Positions 17,795 through 24,692 of a stretch of 38,149 nucleotides of DNA are shown in pieces. The position numbers were made by a program, and so were the translations under genes. Source of the DNA: Ferrimonas senticii DSM 18821 (GTDB lineage Bacteria; Pseudomonadota; Gammaproteobacteria; Enterobacterales; Shewanellaceae); NCBI RefSeq assembly GCF_000422665.1, contig NZ_AUGM01000025.1, forward strand, positions 1 through 38,149, given 5' to 3'. The notes under the pieces were generated by a model. The model was not told where the DNA came from and ran no database searches. It saw only the letters and a program-made list of their open reading frames with translations. The first letter of the stretch is position 1, and every line of letters begins with the position of its first letter.

Positions 17795-18157
17795 ATGAAA
17801 GTCATTATATTATTGCCAGCATTGTTGCTGTCGGCCTCGCTGCAGGTGAGCGCCAACGACATCCAAATGAGCGACAAGCATGCGATGCTCGAATGCGACA
17901 GTTGCCATAATTCTGAATTGGCGCACGTGGTTGCCCCCAGTGATCAAAGCTGTTTGGAGTGCCACGGGCCAATGGCCGACTTAGTCGCCGCCACCCACAC
18001 CGAGCGCCAACCGCACGACACCAAAGTCGCGCCTAATCCGCACGATTCAGCGCACTATGGCACCACCATGAGCTGCTTTGCCTGCCACGCCGAGCACAAG
18101 CCAGCCAAGGTATTCTGCGATACCTGCCACGCCTTCGATTACCAAAACTTTAAATAG
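17795..18157 (+). CDS. Small periplasmic tetraheme cytochrome c (copy A)
   Basis: The 120-residue protein has a signal peptide (about 1-20) and exactly four CxxCH haem-binding motifs at 34-38, 53-57, 94-98 and 108-112, with extra His residues between them for bis-His ligation. It resembles the haem domain of Shewanella flavocytochrome c3 and the cytochrome subunit of two-component periplasmic reductases such as methacrylate reductase. It lies between the flavoprotein and lyase-like genes with short gaps (8 and 21 bases), so it probably carries electrons from a membrane quinol dehydrogenase of the CymA type (not in this window) to the flavoprotein. Confidence 0.9.
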   Translation: MKVIILLPALLLSASLQVSANDIQMSDKHAMLECDSCHNSELAHVVAPSDQSCLECHGPMADLVAATHTERQPHDTKVAPNPHDSAHYGTTMSCFACHAEHKPAKVFCDTCHAFDYQNFK

Positions 18158-18178
18158 CTACCAGCCTTGGGATCCGTA

Positions 18179-19840
18179 ATGAATAACACATTCACCAAAA
18201 CTGCCATTGCCGTAATGACACTGGTTCCAAACCTAGTATTGGCGGCCAACTTAAATTTAGATGGACAATCATTGACCCTTGAACAAGTGGTCAGCGCCGC
18301 TACCGGCGATGTGCATGTATCTTTGACCAAAGCCGCACAACAGCGCGTGCAACAGAGCCATCAACTCTTGCTGGAAGCTGGCCGCCAAGGAGTTGCGATC
18401 TATGGTTTAACTGTTGGCGTTGGCAAAAGCAAAGACACCAAAATATTTGGCGACGATGGGCGCTTAACGCCTTCAGCTATCGAGATGTCGCAACTCTTTA
18501 ATCAAAAAATGTTGTTGACCCACTCCGCCGCCACTGGTGCCGCGATGCCCAATGATGTCGTTCGTGCGGCCATGGTGATCCGTCTCAACCAAATCGCTAC
18601 AGGGCACGTTGGTGTCCATCCTGATGTAGTGCGGATATACCAAGAATTTATCAATCACGACATCATTCCGGTGATCCCTGAAGATGGCTCAGTTGGCGCC
18701 GCCGATATCAGTCTGGCATCGCACATTGGCTCTGCGATGATGGGACATTGGGAGGTGCATTATCAAGGACAGCGGATGCCGGCAGTCAAAGCATTACAGC
18801 AAGCTGGCATTAAACCGTTGGTACCTTATGCCAAAGATTCGCTATCGATCCTTTCCACCAATAGCGTATCGGCAGCGCGATTAGCATTAGCACTGGCGCA
18901 ATCTAAAAATTTAATCGAGTTCAGTCCACAACTGGTGTCGTTCTCATTGGAAGCGCTGAACGGCAATATTAGCCCATTGTTGCCCCACAGCATTGATGCG
19001 CGACCTATGCCGTTTGCCAAGCAAGTAGCCGAGCAGATTCTTGTTAATCTCGATGGCAGTTACTTGTTTGAGCAAGACAACAAACGGGCCATCCAAGATC
19101 CGTTATCGTTCCGTCAAGCTCACTGGCCAATCGCCAGTGCCTATGCTGGCTTTGAGTCGCTAACCGCGTTACTGGAACTGCACATCAACAGTTCTGACGA
19201 CAACCCGGTAATTAGTGTTGGCGCGACTGCCGGAGACTACGGTCAACACAGCCAAGTTGGCCAGTACTTTATCCAAGGCGACAACATCAGTGGCGCGATT
19301 AACTCGGTCGCCAACTTCGATATGACCCCAATTGCAGCCAATTTGGAAGGCTACCTGCTAAATGTTGCTCAGCTGGGTAAGTTCTCTAGCCACCGCTCAC
19401 TGAAACTGTTTGATGGCTACTTTACCCAACTGCCTCGAGGCCTTGTCGCACCGGAAAATGATAACGGTCAAGGCTTCTATGCCATGCCAAATGGCCATGT
19501 AGCTTTGGTAGCGAAACTGGCTCATACCGTCACCCCGGCCTCATTCTATGGAACTGAAACCCAAAGTGGCATTGAGGACACTTATACCAACTTAGCTTTG
19601 CTGGCTGCCAATTTAGGAAAAGCCAATGACCTGATTACTCGAATCTACGCTTTTGAGTTAATGCAATCCGCTCAAGCACTGGACATTCGCTCTCGTCATT
19701 TTCAGCAACAAGCCTCCACCACAAGCCAAATGCTGTTAAATGACTATCGTAAGATGGTGCCGTACTACGACAGTGATCGGCTTATTAGTAGCGAGCTGCA
19801 GCAAACCATCGACTTTATCGAACAGCGGATCTCTCGCTAA
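18179..19840 (+). CDS. Secreted ammonia-lyase-family protein lacking the MIO triad (copy A)
   Basis: The 553-residue protein is a member of the histidine/phenylalanine ammonia-lyase fold family with a signal peptide ending VLA-A near residue 23. Family landmarks are kept: Y75 in IYGLTVGVG, the His of LLTHSAATG, the Asn of LSTNSVSAA, QDPLSFR with the Arg, INSSDDNPV, SVANFDMTP and the Glu of IEDTYTN. The cofactor-forming Ala-Ser-Gly is absent: the site reads GSVGAADI (170-177) instead of GSVGASGDL, and the Tyr of QDPYSLR is Leu. It therefore should not make the MIO group and may catalyse another reaction or only bind ligand. The ATG at 18179 is preferred over an upstream TTG at 18167. It is third in operon A. 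Confidence 0.82.
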   Translation: MNNTFTKTAIAVMTLVPNLVLAANLNLDGQSLTLEQVVSAATGDVHVSLTKAAQQRVQQSHQLLLEAGRQGVAIYGLTVGVGKSKDTKIFGDDGRLTPSAIEMSQLFNQKMLLTHSAATGAAMPNDVVRAAMVIRLNQIATGHVGVHPDVVRIYQEFINHDIIPVIPEDGSVGAADISLASHIGSAMMGHWEVHYQGQRMPAVKALQQAGIKPLVPYAKDSLSILSTNSVSAARLALALAQSKNLIEFSPQLVSFSLEALNGNISPLLPHSIDARPMPFAKQVAEQILVNLDGSYLFEQDNKRAIQDPLSFRQAHWPIASAYAGFESLTALLELHINSSDDNPVISVGATAGDYGQHSQVGQYFIQGDNISGAINSVANFDMTPIAANLEGYLLNVAQLGKFSSHRSLKLFDGYFTQLPRGLVAPENDNGQGFYAMPNGHVALVAKLAHTVTPASFYGTETQSGIEDTYTNLALLAANLGKANDLITRIYAFELMQSAQALDIRSRHFQQQASTTSQMLLNDYRKMVPYYDSDRLISSELQQTIDFIEQRISR

Positions 19841-19854
19841 CATTCTGCCACCAG

Positions 19855-19880
19855 TTGCAGCCAACCAAGTTTGGCTGCAA
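19855..19880 (+). terminator. Hairpin after operon A
   Basis: A perfect 10-base stem (TTGCAGCCAA with TTGGCTGCAA, loop CCAAGT) begins 15 bases after the stop codon of the lyase-like gene. The following T-tract is interrupted (CGATTTCTTC), so termination may be partial and allow read-through into the tetR-like gene. Confidence 0.6.
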
Positions 19881-19905
19881 CGATTTCTTCGCACCGCATT
19901 CAGCG

Positions 19906-19922
19906 GTCACTCTTTTTGTGAC
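19906..19922. promoter_or_regulatory. Inverted repeat upstream of the tetR-like gene
   Basis: GTCAC and GTGAC flank seven bases (TCTTTTT) about 80 bases before the regulator start. It could be an operator for that regulator. Evidence is only the symmetry and position. Confidence 0.35.
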
Positions 19923-20000
19923 TCAAAACAGCGATTTTTTATTTCTTTTCAATCATTTTATTCGGTCTTTTAAGGTCACCCCCTCTTCCAGATCGTTTCG

Positions 20001-20768
20001 ATGTGCCGCCCAAACAGCAAATCTGCGCAACAACAGTCGATGCTTATCGACAACATCACCCGTGCCACCATGCAAGTGTTAAATGACGAAGGTCTGATTA
20101 ACTTTCGGGTCGGCCGGATCATCAGTAATGCGAACTGCTCTAGTAAAAGCTTCTACCAAGCCTACGAGGACAAAAGCGATTTGCTGCTGTGTCTTTGGGT
20201 TCGTACCGCCGTTAGCAACCAATTAGCGACAATCGAACAACACCAACAACAGCTGAACGATTTAAGTTGTTTATTACTGCCCTTTGTAATGACGCTATAT
20301 CGCAGCAGTGAATACCCAATTGCCATGCATGCAATTTCGACTAGCATCAACGCCAGTATTTGGTCATCGGTAGACAGCGGTAAATCGGATAAGGTGCGAG
20401 CTCGAATTAACTTTTTTTGGCGTTGGGTGCGTCACTATGCCGAGCGTCTGCAACAACACGGCCAACTTCAGTGCAGCGAACAACAATTGCACCTACTGTG
20501 TGACAAGCTCTCTTATCTGCTTCGAGGCTTTATTTGGGTTAACGGTAGTCAATTGGTCGACGCTCAACATCGATTAAATAAACCGCAAATCTTTATGGAT
20601 TTAATGGCCAGCGAATTGCTACCGCTGGGTATCAGTCAAGCACAACTGGAGCATGCAGCCATCATAGCCAGCAACTACGCCCTGCACAGTCAGCAGCGTC
20701 AGCGCCACATTAGCTGTCAACAATGTCAACAGCTGACAGAAATGTGTAAACAGCGCCAGCTGCCTTAA
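20001..20768 (+). CDS. TetR-like transcriptional regulator with Cys-rich C terminus
   Basis: The N-terminal 70 residues fit the TetR helix-turn-helix (NFRVGRIISNANCSSKSFYQAYEDKSDLLL, shown for its pattern of F-x-x-x-I-x2-A/N-x3-S-x-SFY). The remainder is helical and not recognisable, as usual for TetR ligand domains. Its C terminus is unusual: CQQCQQLTEMC near residues 240-250 adds a CxxC pair, with further Cys earlier, so redox or metal sensing is possible. A second in-frame ATG at 20040 is also plausible; neither has a strong ribosome site. Lying directly after operon A and converging on operon B, it is a natural candidate to control one or both. Confidence 0.75.
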   Translation: MCRPNSKSAQQQSMLIDNITRATMQVLNDEGLINFRVGRIISNANCSSKSFYQAYEDKSDLLLCLWVRTAVSNQLATIEQHQQQLNDLSCLLLPFVMTLYRSSEYPIAMHAISTSINASIWSSVDSGKSDKVRARINFFWRWVRHYAERLQQHGQLQCSEQQLHLLCDKLSYLLRGFIWVNGSQLVDAQHRLNKPQIFMDLMASELLPLGISQAQLEHAAIIASNYALHSQQRQRHISCQQCQQLTEMCKQRQLP

Positions 20769-20772
20769 CAAA

Positions 20773-20796
20773 AAACGCAGCCATTTGGCTGCGTTT
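20773..20796. terminator. Bidirectional terminator, first of two identical copies
   Basis: A perfect stem (AAACGCAGCC with GGCTGCGTTT, loop ATTT) with A/T tails separates the tetR-like gene from the convergent lyase-like copy B. The identical hairpin recurs at 26105-26128. Confidence 0.9.
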
Positions 20797-20813
20797 GTGT
20801 CTGCTGCAAATGC

Positions 20814-22472
20814 TTAGAACTTCAGAGTTTGAAAGATACCTTTCAGCGCCACAACATCATCAGCCAGTGGACGGTCTTTATCCAAGTATGCCACTTGCTG
20901 ACGGATCTGCTGGTGCAACTTGCTGGTTCCTGCGCCCATCTTGTCGTTACCAGCGCGGATCCGCATATCCACCGCCTGTGCTCCCATCATCATCTCTACC
21001 CCAAAAATCTGTTCGATATCATCTAACGCCTTATCCATGCGCTGATTAGCAAACATCATATTCGAGCCAGTGTTATCGTAGCCTCCGGCCATTGGTAACG
21101 AGTCTAGCGACACTGGCATTACATTGTTCTTAACCTGCATAAACAGACTAACTGGTAGTTTTTGCAATGCCATAAAACCGTGGAATACCGTGTCTGGCTC
21201 ATTTAAGAACGCCGGCAACTTGGTAAAATTCGGGTCGGCCATATTAAGCGTCCGGTATACGGAATCACGAGCAACGTGCCCCATCGCCAACGCCCCCCCG
21301 CTGAGACGAATGGAGATTTGAGTCGCTTCAAAGTTTGACGACGACTGCACTGCCCCAGTGACATCACCGGTGGTGATGTAAGAACGAACCTGGCTGGATT
21401 CTGGATTCTGAACTTTGACATCGTTGACGTCGATAATAACCGTTGGGTTATCATCTGAGTTGTTGATATGCAGCGCTAACAGCGCATCAAGTCCTTCGAG
21501 TTCGTGGTAGGCAGCAGCAATTGGCCAATGTGCCCCGCGGAAGACCAAGGCATCTTGCACCGTACGATCGGCATTCACGTCCCACAGATAAGAGCCATCT
21601 AACTGACCAGTAATATCTGCGGCAACCTGCTTCACGTAGGGCATCGGTCGGTTATCAAGGGTATGCTGCAAATAAGGGGAGACATTGCCGTTAATCGCTT
21701 CTAGCGACATCGCCACTACTCCTGCGGTCGCATCAAGAGTGGTACGAGTCCGATCGGCTATTTTAATGCTGTACGCCACGGATAGCGCATTGTTACAGAA
21801 AGTCGATAGTGCATCTTTACCAAAAGGTTCAACCGGCTTTAAGCCTTCCGCGCGCATCGCTTCCAGCGCCGGCACGACTTTGCCTTTGTAGTAAACATCG
21901 CTTTCACCCATGATTGCGAGTACCAAATAAGCCCCAGGCAAAATATCAGCGGTACTAACACTGCCCTCGATTGGTACTACTGGGGTAATACCGCGATTCA
22001 GGAATTCGACAAACAATTTTGGAATGTCGGCATCAACCCCAATTTTACCGCTGGCATATTGATTTACCCGCAGTGCCATGGCCATCCGTACAACATCTTG
22101 ATCCATTGGCTCGCCGACCGACGCATTGTGGGCGTAGACTAGGGCTTTGTTAAATGCCACCGAACGCTGCCGCGTCGATTCATCAAACCGGCCATCTTCA
22201 TCAATCATCCGACGCTTATGATTTGGACCCAGTCCGACGGTGATCCCATAAATCTTATGGCGCTGGGCTGCGGCTGTTAGTACCACTTGGTTGGACTGCT
22301 CAATCCGCTCCAAACCGGCATTAGATAGGCTGACCGTTGCGCCAGGTTGGCCAGCGGCAACCACATCACTGATGCTCATGCCTTTACCGGAAATTACAAC
22401 CGAATCAGCCGCCTGAACCGAAAAACAAGCAACAAGTGCTGCCGCAACAGGTAATAATGTAAATTTTTTCAT
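20814..22472 (-). CDS. Secreted ammonia-lyase-family protein lacking the MIO triad (copy B)
   Basis: The 552-residue paralogue of the copy A protein has a signal peptide ending VQA-A near residue 21. It keeps Y75 in IYGITVGLG, the His of VYAHNASVG, the Asn pair of FCNNALSVA, the Arg of QDALVFR, INNSDDNPT and SSNFEATQ. At the MIO position it reads GSVSTADI (170-177), again without Ser-Gly, and QDPYxxR has become QDALVFR. Copies A and B share many blocks but are clearly diverged, so this is not a recent duplication. A good ribosome site (AGGAG) precedes the ATG. It is the last gene of operon B, six bases after the cytochrome gene. Enzymatic activity is unknown. Confidence 0.82.
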   Translation of the reverse strand: MKKFTLLPVAAALVACFSVQAADSVVISGKGMSISDVVAAGQPGATVSLSNAGLERIEQSNQVVLTAAAQRHKIYGITVGLGPNHKRRMIDEDGRFDESTRQRSVAFNKALVYAHNASVGEPMDQDVVRMAMALRVNQYASGKIGVDADIPKLFVEFLNRGITPVVPIEGSVSTADILPGAYLVLAIMGESDVYYKGKVVPALEAMRAEGLKPVEPFGKDALSTFCNNALSVAYSIKIADRTRTTLDATAGVVAMSLEAINGNVSPYLQHTLDNRPMPYVKQVAADITGQLDGSYLWDVNADRTVQDALVFRGAHWPIAAAYHELEGLDALLALHINNSDDNPTVIIDVNDVKVQNPESSQVRSYITTGDVTGAVQSSSNFEATQISIRLSGGALAMGHVARDSVYRTLNMADPNFTKLPAFLNEPDTVFHGFMALQKLPVSLFMQVKNNVMPVSLDSLPMAGGYDNTGSNMMFANQRMDKALDDIEQIFGVEMMMGAQAVDMRIRAGNDKMGAGTSKLHQQIRQQVAYLDKDRPLADDVVALKGIFQTLKF

Positions 22473-22478
22473 TTTAGG

Positions 22479-22832
22479 TTACTCCTGATCAAAATTAGGG
22501 TATTTAAATTGGTGGCAATAATTACAATAGATTTCTGATTTGGCATGTTCAGAATGGCATGCGGTGCAATTTAAGGTATTACCAAAGTGAACGTTATAAT
22601 GTGGATCTGGTTGAATCTCTAACGAATGGCCAGGGCGTTGATTAATCGCCTCAAGGTTAATTTCTCCTTGTTGTTCATGACATTCTAAGCAGACCTGTTC
22701 ATTGGCAAATTTGGTTAAGTCTGCGGCATGACAATCAATACATTCCAAGCCAACTTCAAGATGTCTACTTTTTTCCATTGGGTAACCTTGCAGGGCCACC
22801 AAACTGAGCGCCAATAAAAATGCTGGTTTCAT
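22479..22832 (-). CDS. Small periplasmic tetraheme cytochrome c (copy B)
   Basis: The 117-residue protein has a signal peptide (about 1-17) and four CxxCH motifs at 31-35, 48-52, 89-93 and 103-107, with the same spacing pattern as copy A. It should be periplasmic and pass electrons to the flavoprotein whose gene ends one base upstream. Its sequence is much more A+T-rich in third positions than copy A, in line with the flavoprotein and regulator beside it. Confidence 0.9.
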   Translation of the reverse strand: MKPAFLLALSLVALQGYPMEKSRHLEVGLECIDCHAADLTKFANEQVCLECHEQQGEINLEAINQRPGHSLEIQPDPHYNVHFGNTLNCTACHSEHAKSEIYCNYCHQFKYPNFDQE

Positions 22833-22833
22833 C

Positions 22834-24354
22834 TTAACTATTCACCTTACACGCTTGTTTTCCTGCCATTCGACCAGTGGTAATCGCTTCTGCGATTGCA
22901 CAACCACCCAAACGAGTCGCTCCATGAATACCTCCTGTCACTTCACCAGCAGCATATAATTTTGGTATCGCTTGACCTGTCTTGACATTGATAACCTGAG
23001 TAAACTCATTAATTTTCACACCACCCATGGTGTAGTGTACCTTTGGCCACAACTCACAGGCATAGTAAGGCCCAGTTAATAATTTAGGTACACTGGCAAT
23101 ATTAACTCGACCAAAATTCTTATCATTTTTCTGGTCAATAAAACCATTAAATTTCTGTACTTCATCTTGCAACTCAACAAATGGCAATTGATAGAAATCA
23201 GCCATAGCTTGTAAAGTTTCAAAGCGCTTAACCACACCATGATGAAGTGCTGAATCAAGAATATAATAAGCATCAGGATAAGCATCGACAGCGGATTGTG
23301 CAGCAAAGGATATTGGAAATCTTGGATTACCTTTTTCATCTACACGAGTCATTATGGCATCGGCACGCTGCTTACGATTACCCATCTCATTAAAGAAACG
23401 ACGGCCACTATGGCGATCTATCGTTAATCCTGACGCAAATGCACCTACACCATTAAATGGGGTATGCCCAAATCCTTTTTCATTAGCAATAGTCCACGGC
23501 CCCATCTGCACAAACGACAATTGCACTGGCCACGCACCAAGATCCAACATACAACGCAGCGCATCAGCTGATCCACCTGGTTGATTAGTTGATGGAAATT
23601 TATGATCGATCCGCGGTTGCTGGACCATTCGAAAAGCAACGTCGTTGGCAAAACCGCCACTGGCGATGATCAATGCCTTAGTAATTTGAACATTACTTAC
23701 TTCATTATATTGCTTGTTACGGTAATCATAGCCAGACTCGATAACAATCCCTTCAACCGCACCACTTTCATTAGTCAGGATTTGCCGTAAGTTAGTTTTC
23801 TTAGCAAAATCAACACCGGCTTTAAGTGCCCGTTGATATAATGGGAAAGTAATGTCCCCACCAACGGAATGCTTAGTTTTAAGTAGTCTCGGTACCGAGT
23901 GGCCACCATGGTGTAGCAACACATCCGAGAACTCAGCGCCTGACTCGATGGCAAATTGGTAACTGGCATAAGACTCACGAGCAACCATTTCAACCAGCTT
24001 CCGGTCTCCTAAGCCTTCACCTGCCACCAGCATGTCATTTAGCATCAACTCAACTGAATCAACAATGTTGTTCTTTTTTTGGAGTGGATGATTAGCTACC
24101 GCCATCACGCCACCATTGATGGCGCTGTTACCGCCAATCGCCGGCATCTTCTCAATCACCAAGACTCTCTTATTCGCGACCGCTGCTTCGATCGCGGCGC
24201 TCAACCCCGCTAATCCCGAGCCGACAATCACCGTATCATAGGTTTGGTGGTAGTCGACCGATGCTTCAGTACGTGACTGCGCCACCACGGAACCAGCAGT
24301 CAAGCTAAAGCCGACTCCAGCTCCTAATTTCAATAAATCTCTGCGTTTTATCAC
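22834..24354 (-). CDS. Tat-exported fumarate-reductase-like flavoprotein (copy B)
   Basis: The 506-residue paralogue of copy A starts at a GTG and opens with a twin-arginine signal (IKRRDLLKLG). FAD-binding GSGLAG is followed by EKMPAIGGNSAINGG. Catalytic positions correspond to copy A: R327 in NEMGNRKQRAD, H440 in HYTMGGV and R481 in GATRLGG. The fumarate-binding His of Fcc3 is again replaced (VQMGPWTIA). It would accept electrons from the tetraheme cytochrome encoded one base downstream and reduce an unknown unsaturated acid in the periplasm. The gene is divergent from the GAF/AAA regulator, which probably controls it. Confidence 0.88.
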   Translation of the reverse strand: MIKRRDLLKLGAGVGFSLTAGSVVAQSRTEASVDYHQTYDTVIVGSGLAGLSAAIEAAVANKRVLVIEKMPAIGGNSAINGGVMAVANHPLQKKNNIVDSVELMLNDMLVAGEGLGDRKLVEMVARESYASYQFAIESGAEFSDVLLHHGGHSVPRLLKTKHSVGGDITFPLYQRALKAGVDFAKKTNLRQILTNESGAVEGIVIESGYDYRNKQYNEVSNVQITKALIIASGGFANDVAFRMVQQPRIDHKFPSTNQPGGSADALRCMLDLGAWPVQLSFVQMGPWTIANEKGFGHTPFNGVGAFASGLTIDRHSGRRFFNEMGNRKQRADAIMTRVDEKGNPRFPISFAAQSAVDAYPDAYYILDSALHHGVVKRFETLQAMADFYQLPFVELQDEVQKFNGFIDQKNDKNFGRVNIASVPKLLTGPYYACELWPKVHYTMGGVKINEFTQVINVKTGQAIPKLYAAGEVTGGIHGATRLGGCAIAEAITTGRMAGKQACKVNS

Positions 24355-24692
24355 TTTAGTGCCTTTCGTTAATGCTCAATCACGATGCCCTATTTATGCT
24401 CATGAGTTGGCAATGGCGACACTGCTAGTAACCATGACTTATCTGATTATTGAACGAGCTCACACAGTTGTTAAATACAACAACTCGACATTATCAATTA
24501 GCCAAGTAAGATTCGAATTATAATTCTGATAGTCATACTTTTAGTGAAAATTATTTCGCAACCAACAAGTTTAATGAGAAAAAGATCACGATATTGTTTA
24601 TTTTTCAATATGATTAATATCCCACCGACACTAAAACAAACTTTCAAAAAACATTGAACATTATGTGATGTTGTTATTGTAGAAGTTGTCAA
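24355..24692. promoter_or_regulatory. Divergent regulatory region of operon B and its regulator
   Basis: This A+T-rich spacer lies between flavoprotein copy B and the divergent regulator. It holds a perfect inverted repeat, AGTTGTT (24466-24472) and AACAACT (24479-24485) around AAATAC, a plausible operator. I looked for sigma-54 -24/-12 elements (GG and GC twelve bases apart) in part of the flavoprotein-side spacer and found none. No open reading frame is supported. Confidence 0.55.

Noticed and set aside
18167-18178. Upstream TTG start for lyase copy A.
   Set aside because: The ATG at 18179 gives a clean signal peptide, and residue numbering then matches copy B exactly.
18179-19840. Annotating the lyase-like genes as histidine ammonia-lyase (hutH).
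   Set aside because: The MIO triad is missing, the proteins carry signal peptides, and no other hut gene is nearby.
24355-24692. Sigma-54 promoter for operon B, expected from the NtrC-like regulator.
   Set aside because: No GG/GC pair with the required twelve-base spacing was found in the flavoprotein-side stretch examined, and the regulator lacks GAFTGA.
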